Source: Gluconobacter sp. P1C6_b
Lineage (GTDB): Bacteria > Pseudomonadota > Alphaproteobacteria > Acetobacterales > Acetobacteraceae
Reading direction: 5' to 3'
Length of the DNA: 64,000 bases
NCBI RefSeq assembly: GCF_018811945.1
Contig: NZ_JACRVU010000001.1
Location: 71,476 to 135,475 of the forward strand
Every line of letters starts with the position of its first letter. Position 1 is the stretch's first letter. Of the stretch, positions 1 to 9,056 are shown piece after piece. The translations under genes were made by a program, and so were the position numbers. Under the pieces are notes generated by a model that searched no databases, was not told where the DNA came from, and saw nothing but the letters and a program-made list of their open reading frames with translations.

Positions 1-1
1 T

Positions 2-1333
2 GCGCTGGCTGCGATTGCAGGCCTGATGTTCGGACTGGATGTGGGCGTCATTTCCGGCGCACTCGGCTTTATCCGTGACGAATTCCATGCTTCCGAATTC
101 GAGCAGTCCTGGATCGTATCATCCATGATGTTCGGCGCGGCCGTGGGGGCCGTGGGCGCGGGCCGCATGTCCTATGCGTTTGGCCGCCGCCGCTCCCTGA
201 TCTTCAGCGCATTCCTGTTCGTGGCGGGAGGACTCGTCTGCGCCCTCGCATCCTCTGTGTCCGAACTGATCATCGGGCGCACCATGCTGGGTCTGGCGAT
301 CGGTATCGGAAGCTTCGTGGCTCCGCTCTACATTTCCGAAGTCTCGGACATCTCGCGGCGCGGCAGTCTGGTGTCGATGTACCAGCTGATGATCACGCTG
401 GGCATCCTGCTGGCCTTCGTGTCCAATGCCATTCTGTCTTACAGCGGCTCATGGCGCTGGATGCTGGGGATTATGGCCATTCCCGGCACGTTCTTCCTGA
501 TCGGTTCGTTCTTCCTGCCCGACAGTCCGCGCTGGCTGATGCTGCGTGGCCGTCATGAGGAAGCCCTGTCGATCATGAAGGAACTGCGTCACAACCCTGA
601 ACTCGCCCATCAGGAAATCCGCGACATCCAGGGACAGATCCATGACCGTCAGCGCGGTCTGGCGATGTTTCTGGAGAACCGCAACTTTCGCCGCGCCGTC
701 ATGCTTGGCATTGTGCTTCAGGTCATGCAGCAGCTCACCGGCATCAACGTGGTCATGTACTACGCGCCACGCATCTTCCAGGAAGTCGGCTTCGGGGCGA
801 GCGGCCAGATGTGGGGCACGGCCATCGTCGGCGTGGTCAACTGGCTCGCCACGTTCATCGCCATTGCCTTTGCGGACAGCTGGGGCCGTCGTCCGATGCT
901 GATCACGGGATTTGCCATCATGTCAGCCGGCCTCGCGGTTCTGGCGACCATCATGTCGGGTGCCGTCGGCAATACGGACCTGTCGCATTACCTCGCGATC
1001 TCGGTCCTGCTGTGCTTCATCGCAGGCTTCGCCTTCTCGGCCGGTCCGCTGGTCTGGGTTCTGTGCTCGGAAGTCATGCCGCTGCAGGGGCGCGATTTCG
1101 GCATCACCTGCTCGACCGTCACCAACTGGGTCACGAACATGGTGGTGGGCGCCACGTTCCTCGGCCTGCTCACGACACTCGGGGCCTCACACACCTTCTG
1201 GCTCTATGCCGGACTGAATGCGCTCTTCATTTTCATGGTTCTGTTCTTTGTCCCGGAGACGAAGGGCGTGTCTCTGGAATCCATCGAGACGAAGCTCAAT
1301 CAGGGCGTGACCCTGCGCAATATCGGCCGCTGA
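2..1333 (+). CDS. MFS sugar:proton symporter (GalP/XylE type), 5' end missing
   Basis: Inner-membrane carrier of the major facilitator sugar-porter family, expected to take up a hexose or pentose with a proton. The reading frame is open from base 2 and the first residues (ALAAIAGLMFGLDVGVISGAL) match the first transmembrane helix of GalP/XylE-type proteins, so the true start lies before the window and the ATG at 26 is internal. Family motifs seen: GRRR after helix 2, PDSPRWL at the end of helix 6, QQLTGINVVMYYAP in helix 7, WGRR between helices 8 and 9, and PETKG at the C-terminus. About 443 residues are visible, close to full length. The C-terminus is intact and is followed by a strong intrinsic terminator. 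The sugar cannot be told from sequence. Confidence 0.88.
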   Translation, partial: ALAAIAGLMFGLDVGVISGALGFIRDEFHASEFEQSWIVSSMMFGAAVGAVGAGRMSYAFGRRRSLIFSAFLFVAGGLVCALASSVSELIIGRTMLGLAIGIGSFVAPLYISEVSDISRRGSLVSMYQLMITLGILLAFVSNAILSYSGSWRWMLGIMAIPGTFFLIGSFFLPDSPRWLMLRGRHEEALSIMKELRHNPELAHQEIRDIQGQIHDRQRGLAMFLENRNFRRAVMLGIVLQVMQQLTGINVVMYYAPRIFQEVGFGASGQMWGTAIVGVVNWLATFIAIAFADSWGRRPMLITGFAIMSAGLAVLATIMSGAVGNTDLSHYLAISVLLCFIAGFAFSAGPLVWVLCSEVMPLQGRDFGITCSTVTNWVTNMVVGATFLGLLTTLGASHTFWLYAGLNALFIFMVLFFVPETKGVSLESIETKLNQGVTLRNIGR

Positions 1334-1364
1334 ACCCAGCCCCTCAATGGGGCCCTTACCGCAC

Positions 1365-1403
1365 AAAAAAAGCCTCCGCTCCAGTCAGGAACGGGGGCTT
1401 TTT
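1365..1403. terminator. Intrinsic terminator after the sugar symporter
   Basis: An A-run and GCCTCCG arm at about 1365-1377 pairs with CGGGGGC followed by five T (1392-1403). The A-run on one side and T-run on the other mean it can serve both strands: the symporter from the left and the Pmp3-like gene (minus strand) from the right. Confidence 0.8.
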
Positions 1404-1416
1404 CATGTCCGGAGCG

Positions 1417-1602
1417 TCAGCCGCGACCGGCAGCGATCTTGCGATCGGTATTGTACTGGCTCAGCGCATAGACCGACCAGATGGCAGCCGGGATCCAGCC
1501 GATCACCGTGACCTGAAGGACCAGACACACCAGACCGGCAAACGGACGGCCGATGGTGAAGAACTGCAGCCAGGGCAGAAGCAGGGCAAGAATGAGACGC
1601 AT
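1417..1602 (-). CDS. Small YqaE/Pmp3-like membrane protein
   Basis: A 61-residue protein with two hydrophobic helices. The opening MRLILALLLPWLQFF and the central GWIPAAIWSVYAL resemble the YqaE/Pmp3 family (proteolipid membrane-potential modulators), in which an N-terminal helix is followed by a helix ending in G(Y/W)IPG-x-(I/A)HA. The family is small, inner-membrane and often stress-induced; its biochemical role is poorly defined. The AAAGGAGAG ribosome binding site just upstream on the minus strand supports the ATG at 1602. It lies between two terminated neighbours and is probably a single-gene unit ending at the shared terminator near 1365-1403. Confidence 0.7.
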   Translation of the reverse strand: MRLILALLLPWLQFFTIGRPFAGLVCLVLQVTVIGWIPAAIWSVYALSQYNTDRKIAAGRG

Positions 1603-1721
1603 GATGCTCTCCTTTCACAAAGATGCTCTGACATCAGTGATCGTTGAGAAACGCTCGGGATGCAACTCCGGTTCATGAGGACCCGCGCGAACGCAGGCCC
1701 CAGAACGCCTGGAGTGACAGT

Positions 1722-3269
1722 TCAGAGCGACTGGCCAACCGGCTTGGACGTCGCCGTCTTGGTCCGCATCCATCCACCTTCGAAACCCGCGCGCTCCAGC
1801 CCGGTCCGCAGATAGGCGTTCTTCTTCATCGTGTTCCACACAAGGCCGCTGCGCCAGTTTTCCAGCATCAGCAGGATCGGCCCCTGATCGATGCCAAGCT
1901 GCTGCCCGTCGACCCAGTAGCTTTTCTGGTCCGCAAAGGACGGATTGAAAGCGTCGAGGAACCCGTATTTGTTGTAAATCCGGTCCCCGTAACGGGCGCG
2001 CATTTCCTTGAGCGCCGGCAGGGCGATTTCCGGCGCAAAGGCAATGGACCCACCCACAGCCGTCGGCGCAATCGTACCATCATCCAGAATGTAATCGCGC
2101 CCGGCTCCGCGCGCGCTATAGGCCAGATAATGGCGCTTCTTGCCATCATAGACCTGCTGCGCATCGCCCGGACCGTCGCAGGCGGTCAGCCCCCAGATAT
2201 TGGGGCCGTAATCCTTCCAGTCGCCCGGATTGGCCTGCGCATAGGCCCGCTGGGCATAGGCGGCTTCACGCCCGTTCTGGAAATAATCGACGTTATGGGC
2301 CCGGTCCCACGCATCCTGCACGCCCCGGAAATCGATCCAGGATTCGCTGTACTGATGCCCGAACATCGGCGCGAAATTCAGCAGCTTGTGGCCCTGGAAA
2401 TCGCCCCACTGGTTTTCATAAGTCGCGGTCCATGCCTTCCAGGTCTCGGCCGGGAGCGGATGCGTCGGTGAGCCAAGCGCCTGAAGATAGATGATCAGAC
2501 CCTCGTTATAGCCCTTCCAGTCGCTGGGCAGGAACGTATGCGGCGGCATCCAGCCCATGCTGAGCCAGGGACCATGCGCCTTCATCCAGGTCCAGTCGAT
2601 CCGGCGATACAGCTTGTCTGCAACGTCGCGGATTTCCTTTTCCTGCGGCGTGTCATGATCGAAATAGGACTGCGAGAAGAGCACGCCCCCCATCAGCAGC
2701 GCCGTGTCAACGCTGGACAGTTCGGACCAGTCCGCAACACGCAGGCCGGTATTGGGATCAAGGAAATGGTAGAAGAAACCCTTATAGCCCGCAGCCCCCG
2801 AGACGTGATCGTTCTGCGGCAGACTGGCCAGGAAACGCAGTGTCGTCAGGGTCCGGTCCACGGCCTGCTGGCGGGTGATGTAATGCCGCTCCACGCCAAT
2901 ACCATAAGCCGTCAGGCCAAATCCGACGCTGGCAATGCTCGCCGCGCCATTGGGAAGCGGCGCACGGTCCGGCACAAGGCCATTCTTCGGATTGCCGTTT
3001 TCCCAGAACCAGTTGAACGTGCGCTTTTCAAGATCATCGACGAAAGCCGCATCGGCCGCCGGCAGACTTGCGGGCTGGAGCGCCGGCGTCAGCGCGGTGC
3101 TGACTGTCGGCCCGGCCTGTGCGATGCCAAACGTCCCCGCCAGCGCCCCCAGCGCAAACCCGACCTGACAGAGGCGGGAAATCCGGGATTTTTTCCTTCG
3201 ACCACTCACGGTGGCTGGAGAGAAAGTCGGGACTTCGGAAGTCCGCTGCGTCCGGTGCTGCATGCTCAT
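1722..3269 (-). CDS. Secreted glycoamylase-like (GH144-type) glucan hydrolase
   Basis: Predicted periplasmic or secreted enzyme of the glycoamylase-like family (PF10091). Characterised members of GH144 are endo-beta-1,2-glucanases or sophorose-releasing enzymes. Evidence is the N-terminal block DLEKRTFNWFWENGNPKNGLVPDRAP, the KGYNEGLIIYLQALGSP region, GQYSESWIDFRG-like segments and the C-terminal IDQGPILLMLENWRSGLVW block, all typical of that family. A basic stretch (GRRKKSRISR) and a hydrophobic helix ending in AQA, near residues 24-51, form a signal peptide. I chose the ATG at 3269 (515 residues); an in-frame GTG at 3311 would add 14 hydrophobic residues with no ribosome site. No other polysaccharide gene is adjacent. 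The beta-1,2-glucan substrate is inferred from family only. Confidence 0.78.
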   Translation of the reverse strand: MSMQHRTQRTSEVPTFSPATVSGRRKKSRISRLCQVGFALGALAGTFGIAQAGPTVSTALTPALQPASLPAADAAFVDDLEKRTFNWFWENGNPKNGLVPDRAPLPNGAASIASVGFGLTAYGIGVERHYITRQQAVDRTLTTLRFLASLPQNDHVSGAAGYKGFFYHFLDPNTGLRVADWSELSSVDTALLMGGVLFSQSYFDHDTPQEKEIRDVADKLYRRIDWTWMKAHGPWLSMGWMPPHTFLPSDWKGYNEGLIIYLQALGSPTHPLPAETWKAWTATYENQWGDFQGHKLLNFAPMFGHQYSESWIDFRGVQDAWDRAHNVDYFQNGREAAYAQRAYAQANPGDWKDYGPNIWGLTACDGPGDAQQVYDGKKRHYLAYSARGAGRDYILDDGTIAPTAVGGSIAFAPEIALPALKEMRARYGDRIYNKYGFLDAFNPSFADQKSYWVDGQQLGIDQGPILLMLENWRSGLVWNTMKKNAYLRTGLERAGFEGGWMRTKTATSKPVGQSL

Positions 3270-3374
3270 GCGGGGGAGGATAAGCAGAAGGAGCAACACA
3301 GACGCACCCACCGTTACATCAACTTTCCGTGACGCTCGAAAAGTGAAGGAACTCCGCCCTTGCAGCCTCAGACT

Positions 3375-4247
3375 TTATGACAGGATTGGGGCGAATGTAA
3401 CATCATCAATATCTGAAATACCAGTCTTCGAAACGCCAGCATCACTACACGATTCTGCCTGACACAGCATCCGGGCCGCAATTTCCGCCGTCACGAAGGT
3501 CGCGATGACCTCCGGCCGCTTGTCCCGCACTCCAACATCCCCGATCGGACAGACAAGACGGTCGATTTTCTCCTGCGGAATGTCGATCTGCCGGAAGGCG
3601 CTTTCGAACCGTCTGCGCTTCGTCCGGGACCCGATCATCCCGACGTAACACAGATCGCCCCGCTCCAGAGCCGCGCCCGTAATGAGCGCATCCAGCGTAT
3701 GGCTCTGGGTCAGGACCAGAACGCCCGAGCCGGCAGGAGCCGCGTTCAGAAGATTTTCCCAGCGTTCCGTAACATGCGCCTCAACCCCGGACGGCACGAT
3801 CCCGAACTCCTCCTCGCGCGCATCAATCCAGATCAGCCGGAGCGGCAGAAGTGCGAGGGAACGTGCCAGAGCGCGCCCCACATGCCCGGCTCCGAACAGA
3901 AGCAACTGAGGCAGCTTCTCCCATTCCGCACGGATTTCAGCCTCAAGGCCCTCTGCGTCTTCCACACGCTCGATGCGAACCGTCACCGCCCCGCCACAGC
4001 ACTGGTTGATGGCAGGCCCCAGCGAAATATGGCGCTCGACCGGAGCCCCACCCGCCGCAAGAAGGGCCCGCCCCTCTGCCATGCAGTCCCATTCCAGACG
4101 TCCTCCGCCGATCGTGCCGCTCTGTTCGGTCCGGGTCAGGAGCATGAACGCGCCTTCTTCCCGTGGCGTCGATCCCCGGGCGCGGATGACGGTCAGGCGC
4201 ACCATGTCCTGCCCCTCCCGCCGCCATCGCAGAACATCCGTCAGCAT
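3375..4247 (-). CDS. xdhC: Xanthine dehydrogenase accessory protein XdhC
   Basis: Chaperone that binds molybdenum cofactor, helps its sulfuration and inserts it into xanthine dehydrogenase. The N-terminal XdhC/CoxI domain (about residues 1-75) carries RARGSTPREEGAFML and GTIGGGRLEWDC. The QCCGGAV segment near residue 85 holds the conserved cysteine pair. The C-terminal Rossmann-like XdhC_C domain starts at LLLFGAGHVGRALAR (about residue 115) and includes YVGMIGSRTKRRRF. The 290-residue length is normal. It starts 2 bp after the stop of xdhB, so it is the last gene of the xdhABC operon. Confidence 0.93.
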   Translation of the reverse strand: MLTDVLRWRREGQDMVRLTVIRARGSTPREEGAFMLLTRTEQSGTIGGGRLEWDCMAEGRALLAAGGAPVERHISLGPAINQCCGGAVTVRIERVEDAEGLEAEIRAEWEKLPQLLLFGAGHVGRALARSLALLPLRLIWIDAREEEFGIVPSGVEAHVTERWENLLNAAPAGSGVLVLTQSHTLDALITGAALERGDLCYVGMIGSRTKRRRFESAFRQIDIPQEKIDRLVCPIGDVGVRDKRPEVIATFVTAEIAARMLCQAESCSDAGVSKTGISDIDDVTFAPILS

Positions 4248-4249
4248 AG

Positions 4250-6565
4250 TCAGCCTGCGCGCTCTTGCAGCGCCATGAGGGTTTTCAGAACCCGCTCAGG
4301 CGTGGCGGGAGCATCCAGTTTCGGACAGGTCCGGTAGTCGTCCAGACTGGCGATCGCATCCGAAATGGCCTGCAAAACCGCGACCCCATGCACGAAAGGC
4401 GGCTCTCCGACGGCCTTGGAGCGGAAAATCGTCTCCTCCCGGTTGGGCGCGTTTTCCAGCAGTTCCACATTGAAAATCCGTGGCCGGTCGGAACAGGCCG
4501 GGATCTTGTAGGTACTGGGCGCATGGGTCCGCAGACGGCCACCTCCATCCCAGACCAGTTCCTCCGTCGTCAGCCAGCCCGCGCCCTGCACGAACCCGCC
4601 CTCGATCTGCCCGATATCGATATCCGGATTCAGGGACTGCCCGGCATCATGCAGGATATCCACACGGTCGATGCTGTGCTCGCCCGTCAGCAGATCAACC
4701 GATATTTCCGCACAGGCCGCGCCATAAGCGAAATAGAAGAACGGCCGCCCGCGCCCGGTCTCGGGATTCCAGGAAATTTTCGGCGTCTTGTAAAACCCGT
4801 TTGAGGACAACGACACCCGCGCGAAATAAGCCTGCCAGGCGAGTTGCTGGAAGGTCATGACTTCTGCGCCGACATGCACGCCATCGGACCGGAAATGGAT
4901 ATCTTCGGCAGCCACACCCCATTTCTCGGCGGCGAACGTGATCATCCGGTCCTTGATCTTGCGCACTGCGTCCAGCACCGCCATGCCGTTCAGATCCGCC
5001 CCCGAGGACGCCGCCGTAGCAGACGTGTTCGGAACCTTCCCGGTCGTGGTCGCCGTGATACGGACGCGATCCGCCGTCAGGCCGAACTCACGCAGGACGA
5101 TCTGCACCATCTTGGTGTGCAGCCCCTGCCCCATTTCCGTTCCGCCATGGTTCACCTGAACCGAGCCATCCGTATAGACATGCACCAGCGCGCCGGCCTG
5201 ATTGTAATGCGTGGCCGTAAAGGAAATGCCGAACTTCACCGGCGTCAGGGCAATCCCGCGACGGATGATGCGGCTGGTGCGGTTGAACGCCCGGATTTCG
5301 GCCTTACGCGCCTGATAGTCACAGCGCTCGACCAGCTTCGTGAGGATCTCGGCCGTAATCGAGTCCTCGACCGTCATGTGGTACGGCGTGAGATTGCGCG
5401 TCCCAGTCCCGTAAACATTGCGCAGCCGGACCGTCACGGGATCAAGTACGGTCGCAAAGGCGACTTCCTCAATCACGCGCTCCGCCGCGACAATGCCCTG
5501 CGGCCCGCCAAACCCGCGATAGGCCGTGTTAGACTGGGTATTGGTTCGCAAAGGCTCGGATTTCAGCCGTACATCGGGATAGAAATAGGCATTATCGGCG
5601 TGAAACAGCGCCCGGTCCGTCACCGGTCCGGACAGATCCGCGGCCCAGCCACACCGCGCCGCCAGAACCATGTCCACGGCCAGAATATCACCCTCATCGG
5701 TGAAGCCGACGTCATAATTGATCAGGAAGTCATGCCGCTTTCCGGTCGCCATCATGTCGTCATCGCGGTCCAGACGCGCCTTGACGGCCTGCCCCGTCCG
5801 GTCAGCGGCAATAGCGGCCAGACAGGCCCAGGCATTAGCCTGCGTCTCCTTGCCACCGAACGCCCCGCCCATCCGCCGCACTTCCGTCGTGACCAGATGA
5901 TGCGGCCGCCCGAGCACGGCCGCCACCAGATGCTGCGTCTCGGACGGGTGCTGCGTGGAGGACCAGACGCGCATTTCCCCGGCCTCTCCGGGCTGGGCGA
6001 GTGCGGCCTGCCCTTCCAGATAGAAATGCTCCTGCCCGCCGATCTCGATCTGCCCTGACAGACGGCGCGGCGCGGCTTTCAGCCCCTGTTCCACATCCCC
6101 GCGCTGCATGGTCAGGGAGCGCCAGACCATCGGGCTGCCATTCTCCCGCGCCTGCGCAATGTTCAGGATCGCAGGCTTTTCCTCATACTCGATCTTCGCC
6201 AGCCGCACGGCCTGACGCGCGGCCTGACGCGAGGTCGCCACCACGGCGAACATCACCTGCCCCCAGAAATGGACATGATCCGTCGCCAGAAGCGGCTCGT
6301 CTTCCCGATGAACCGGGCTGATCTGGTTTTCCCCCGGCACATCGTCCGCCGTCAGCACGCACACGACACCCGGCGCGGCGCGCACGGCGTCCAGATCCAT
6401 CGAAACGATCCGCGCATGGGCTTTCGTGCTCAGTCCCGGCACGAGATGCAGCGTGCCGCGAGGTTCGGGCATATCGTCAATATACGCCGCCCGCCCCGTC
6501 ACATGCAGCAGCGCGCTTTCATGCTTCATGCTGGTCGAAGCCGCTCCCGGAACGAGATCAGACAT
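4250..6565 (-). CDS. xdhB: Xanthine dehydrogenase molybdopterin-binding subunit
   Basis: Large catalytic subunit of xanthine dehydrogenase: oxidises hypoxanthine to xanthine and xanthine to urate in the cytoplasm, using molybdopterin. The 771 residues fit the bacterial XdhB length. Molybdopterin-domain motifs are intact: GGAFGGKE (about residue 230), NTAYRGFGGPQG (about residue 345), GTEMGQGLHTK, and AVGEPPFVHG near the C-terminus, which holds the conserved catalytic glutamate. Its start overlaps the 3' end of xdhA by 8 bp and its stop lies 2 bp before xdhC, so the three are translated as one unit. Confidence 0.95.
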   Translation of the reverse strand: MSDLVPGAASTSMKHESALLHVTGRAAYIDDMPEPRGTLHLVPGLSTKAHARIVSMDLDAVRAAPGVVCVLTADDVPGENQISPVHREDEPLLATDHVHFWGQVMFAVVATSRQAARQAVRLAKIEYEEKPAILNIAQARENGSPMVWRSLTMQRGDVEQGLKAAPRRLSGQIEIGGQEHFYLEGQAALAQPGEAGEMRVWSSTQHPSETQHLVAAVLGRPHHLVTTEVRRMGGAFGGKETQANAWACLAAIAADRTGQAVKARLDRDDDMMATGKRHDFLINYDVGFTDEGDILAVDMVLAARCGWAADLSGPVTDRALFHADNAYFYPDVRLKSEPLRTNTQSNTAYRGFGGPQGIVAAERVIEEVAFATVLDPVTVRLRNVYGTGTRNLTPYHMTVEDSITAEILTKLVERCDYQARKAEIRAFNRTSRIIRRGIALTPVKFGISFTATHYNQAGALVHVYTDGSVQVNHGGTEMGQGLHTKMVQIVLREFGLTADRVRITATTTGKVPNTSATAASSGADLNGMAVLDAVRKIKDRMITFAAEKWGVAAEDIHFRSDGVHVGAEVMTFQQLAWQAYFARVSLSSNGFYKTPKISWNPETGRGRPFFYFAYGAACAEISVDLLTGEHSIDRVDILHDAGQSLNPDIDIGQIEGGFVQGAGWLTTEELVWDGGGRLRTHAPSTYKIPACSDRPRIFNVELLENAPNREETIFRSKAVGEPPFVHGVAVLQAISDAIASLDDYRTCPKLDAPATPERVLKTLMALQERAG

Positions 6566-8018
6566 GCGCCAGCCCCCCCGTCCGGGTGAGACGCGCCTGA
6601 CCGCCGCCCGTCGTCTCCTCGAAAAACCGCGTCAGCAGATTGGCGGCCACGGTCTGCCGATACCAGGCACTCGCCCGCATATCCGTCAGCGGGGCGAAGT
6701 CTTCCAGAACCGCCGCCTGTGCCGCCTCAAGCGCCTCCTCATTCCAGACCCGTCCGAGCAATGCCGCTTCCGCGCCAGACGCCCGCTTTGGCGTAGCCGC
6801 CATACCGCCATAGGCCAGCCGTGCCGCAGTGATCCGCCCTTGAACGTCCGTCTCAATCATGAAAGCCCCAAGGACAGCAGAAATATCCTGATCGAAACGC
6901 TTGGAAATCTTGTAGGCCCGGAACTGAGAACCCCGTGGGGGAACAGGAATGGTCAGGGCCTCCACGAACTCGCCGGGCTGCCGGTCCTGCTTTCCGTAAG
7001 CAATAAAATAGTCTTCCAGAGCGATGGACCGACGCTCCGAACCGCGCCGCAGATGCAGCATCGCATTGGCTGCAATGAACATCGGCGGCCCGTCCCCAAT
7101 CGGAGAACCATTGGCGATATTCCCGCAGACAGTCGCACTGTTGCGCACCTGCGTGGAGCCCAGACGGCGGATCATTTCCCCCGCATCCGGCAGCAGGTCC
7201 GCAATAGCAGAACGCGACTCCTGATACGTCACCGCAGCCCCGATCCGCAGCCCCTCGGGCGTTCTGGTCAGAGCACGCAGTTCCGGAACGCGCCCGATGG
7301 GTACTATGTGCTTGAGACGACGCATCCCCTTCGTCACCCACAGCCCCACATCCGTGGCTCCCGCAACAATGGTCGCCTCCGGATCGGCCAGCAGGATCTC
7401 CGCCAGATCGTCGGCGGATGCCGGAATGCTGAGCATGCCCTCAGGCCCCTCAAGCCGCACACTCTCGCCGTCCTGCAACGCCGTCAGACGCTCGGCAATG
7501 ACGTCCACCTGTGCGTCGAAACGATCCGGACCGGCTGCCATCGCCTGTTTCATGGCGCGCACGATGGGCGCATAGCCGGTGCAGCGGCACAGATTCCCGG
7601 CCAGCGCGTCATCAATGGCCTGATCATCCGCCTTGGCCCCTTCGGTTTTGCGATAGGCGGCCATCGACATGACGAAACCCGGCGTGCAGAACCCGCATTG
7701 TGAGCCATGCTGCTCGACCATCGCCGTCTGCACGGGATGCGGCGCATCCGGCGTGCCGAGATCCTCGATCGTATAGACCTGTGCGCCGTCCAGCATGCTG
7801 ACGAACTGGATGCAGGCATTGACCGCCCGCCAGTTCAGCCGCCCGTCTTCAAGCCGAACGACCAGCACCGTGCAGGCCCCGCAATCGCCTTCATTGCAAC
7901 CTTCCTTGGTGCCGGTCCGGCCACGCTCACGCAGCCAGTCCAGCAGGGTCAGCATCGGGGACAGATCCCTGAGCGTGCAGAGGTCTTCCCCCAGATAAAA
8001 GCGGATGGTCTGGCGCAT
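6558..8018 (-). CDS. xdhA: Xanthine dehydrogenase FeS/FAD subunit
   Basis: Small subunit that passes electrons from the molybdenum centre through two 2Fe-2S clusters to FAD and NAD+. The plant-type ferredoxin cluster is CNEGDCGAC (about residues 41-49) and the second cluster uses CGFCTPGF and LCRCTGY (about residues 105-150). The FAD domain follows, with VAGATDVGLWVTK and NIANGSPIGD. I chose the ATG at 8018 (MRQTIRFYLGED), where family similarity begins; an upstream start at 8099 would add 27 unrelated residues. Order xdhA-xdhB-xdhC on the minus strand. The 105 bp between xdhA and the ABC ATPase gene upstream leaves room for an own promoter, though read-through is possible. Confidence 0.94.
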   Translation of the reverse strand: MRQTIRFYLGEDLCTLRDLSPMLTLLDWLRERGRTGTKEGCNEGDCGACTVLVVRLEDGRLNWRAVNACIQFVSMLDGAQVYTIEDLGTPDAPHPVQTAMVEQHGSQCGFCTPGFVMSMAAYRKTEGAKADDQAIDDALAGNLCRCTGYAPIVRAMKQAMAAGPDRFDAQVDVIAERLTALQDGESVRLEGPEGMLSIPASADDLAEILLADPEATIVAGATDVGLWVTKGMRRLKHIVPIGRVPELRALTRTPEGLRIGAAVTYQESRSAIADLLPDAGEMIRRLGSTQVRNSATVCGNIANGSPIGDGPPMFIAANAMLHLRRGSERRSIALEDYFIAYGKQDRQPGEFVEALTIPVPPRGSQFRAYKISKRFDQDISAVLGAFMIETDVQGRITAARLAYGGMAATPKRASGAEAALLGRVWNEEALEAAQAAVLEDFAPLTDMRASAWYRQTVAANLLTRFFEETTGGGQARLTRTGGLAHV

Positions 8019-8123
8019 CGGGCGGAATCTCAGGCAAAAAATACGAGGGGGGCGTGCAGACTTCTGTGCCCCACCGCAGGCGTTGCCGTCTATATCCAAG
8101 ATCTGAACGAAGCGTTGCCTTTT

Positions 8124-9056
8124 TTAGATCAGGGGATAATGACAGGCGACCGTCCGGCCTTCCGCGATCCTGTGGAGTTCCGGCCGTTCCTGCGCGCACC
8201 GCGGCTGGGCCAGCGGGCAGCGCGTGTGAAACGCACAGCCCTGCGGCGGATTTATCGGGCTTGGCACATCGCCTTTGAGCGGCGGCGGCAAGGGCCGGTC
8301 CGGACGCGGCACCGCGTTCAGCAACGCCCGCGTATAAGGGTGGGCCGGGGCTTCCAGAACCGCCAGCACATCCCCTTCCTCCACAATCCGCCCCAGATAC
8401 ATGACGGCAATCCGGTCCGCCATCTGCCGCACGACCGCCAGATCGTGGGAGATGAACACGCACGCCACACCCAGCGAATTGCGCAATTCCCGCAACAGAT
8501 TCACGATCTGCGCCTGCACCGACACATCGAGCGCGGATGTCGGCTCATCCGCGACCAGAAGATCCGGCCCCAGCATCAAGGCGCGAGCAATGTTCAGACG
8601 CTGCCGCTGCCCTCCCGAAAACTCATGCGGATACCGGGACAGAACGGACGACGACAGGCCAACCTGCTCCAGCAGCGTCCCGATCCGCTCGGCAATGCCA
8701 GTCCGTCCATGAATCCGCATCGGTTCGGCCAGCGTATCGCCGATGGTGCGGCGCGGATTGAAGGTCGAGGACGAGTCCTGAAACACCATCTGCATCCGCG
8801 GCCGCCAGCGCCGCAAAGCCCGGTCCGACAGGCCGGAAATCCGCTCCCCCTCAAAGAACACCTCGCCCGAACTCGGCACCCCCAGTCCGATCAGCGTCCG
8901 GCCCAGGGTGGACTTGCCACAGCCGGACTCTCCGACCAGCGCCAGAGCCTCCCCGCGATGCACGACCAGCGACACATCGCTCACGGCCCGCAGGGTTTCC
9001 CCGTGCGACAGGCGGTAGTGTTTGCTGAGGTTTTTCGCTTCAAGCAGGATGGTCAT
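8124..9056 (-). CDS. Peptide/nickel-type ABC importer ATPase (OppF/DppF-like)
   Basis: Cytoplasmic ATPase of an Opp/Dpp-family importer (310 residues). Walker A is GESGCGKST (about residues 39-47), the signature is FSGGQRQRLNIARAL and Walker B is LLVADEPTSALD. The C-terminal oligopeptide/dipeptide extension has the CAFHTRCPLAQPRC cysteine cluster typical of OppF/DppF. Its ATG overlaps the stop of the preceding ATPase gene (ATGA), the usual paired arrangement in this family. The substrate is not evident; no binding-protein gene is present nearby. Confidence 0.9.
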   Translation of the reverse strand: MTILLEAKNLSKHYRLSHGETLRAVSDVSLVVHRGEALALVGESGCGKSTLGRTLIGLGVPSSGEVFFEGERISGLSDRALRRWRPRMQMVFQDSSSTFNPRRTIGDTLAEPMRIHGRTGIAERIGTLLEQVGLSSSVLSRYPHEFSGGQRQRLNIARALMLGPDLLVADEPTSALDVSVQAQIVNLLRELRNSLGVACVFISHDLAVVRQMADRIAVMYLGRIVEEGDVLAVLEAPAHPYTRALLNAVPRPDRPLPPPLKGDVPSPINPPQGCAFHTRCPLAQPRCAQERPELHRIAEGRTVACHYPLI

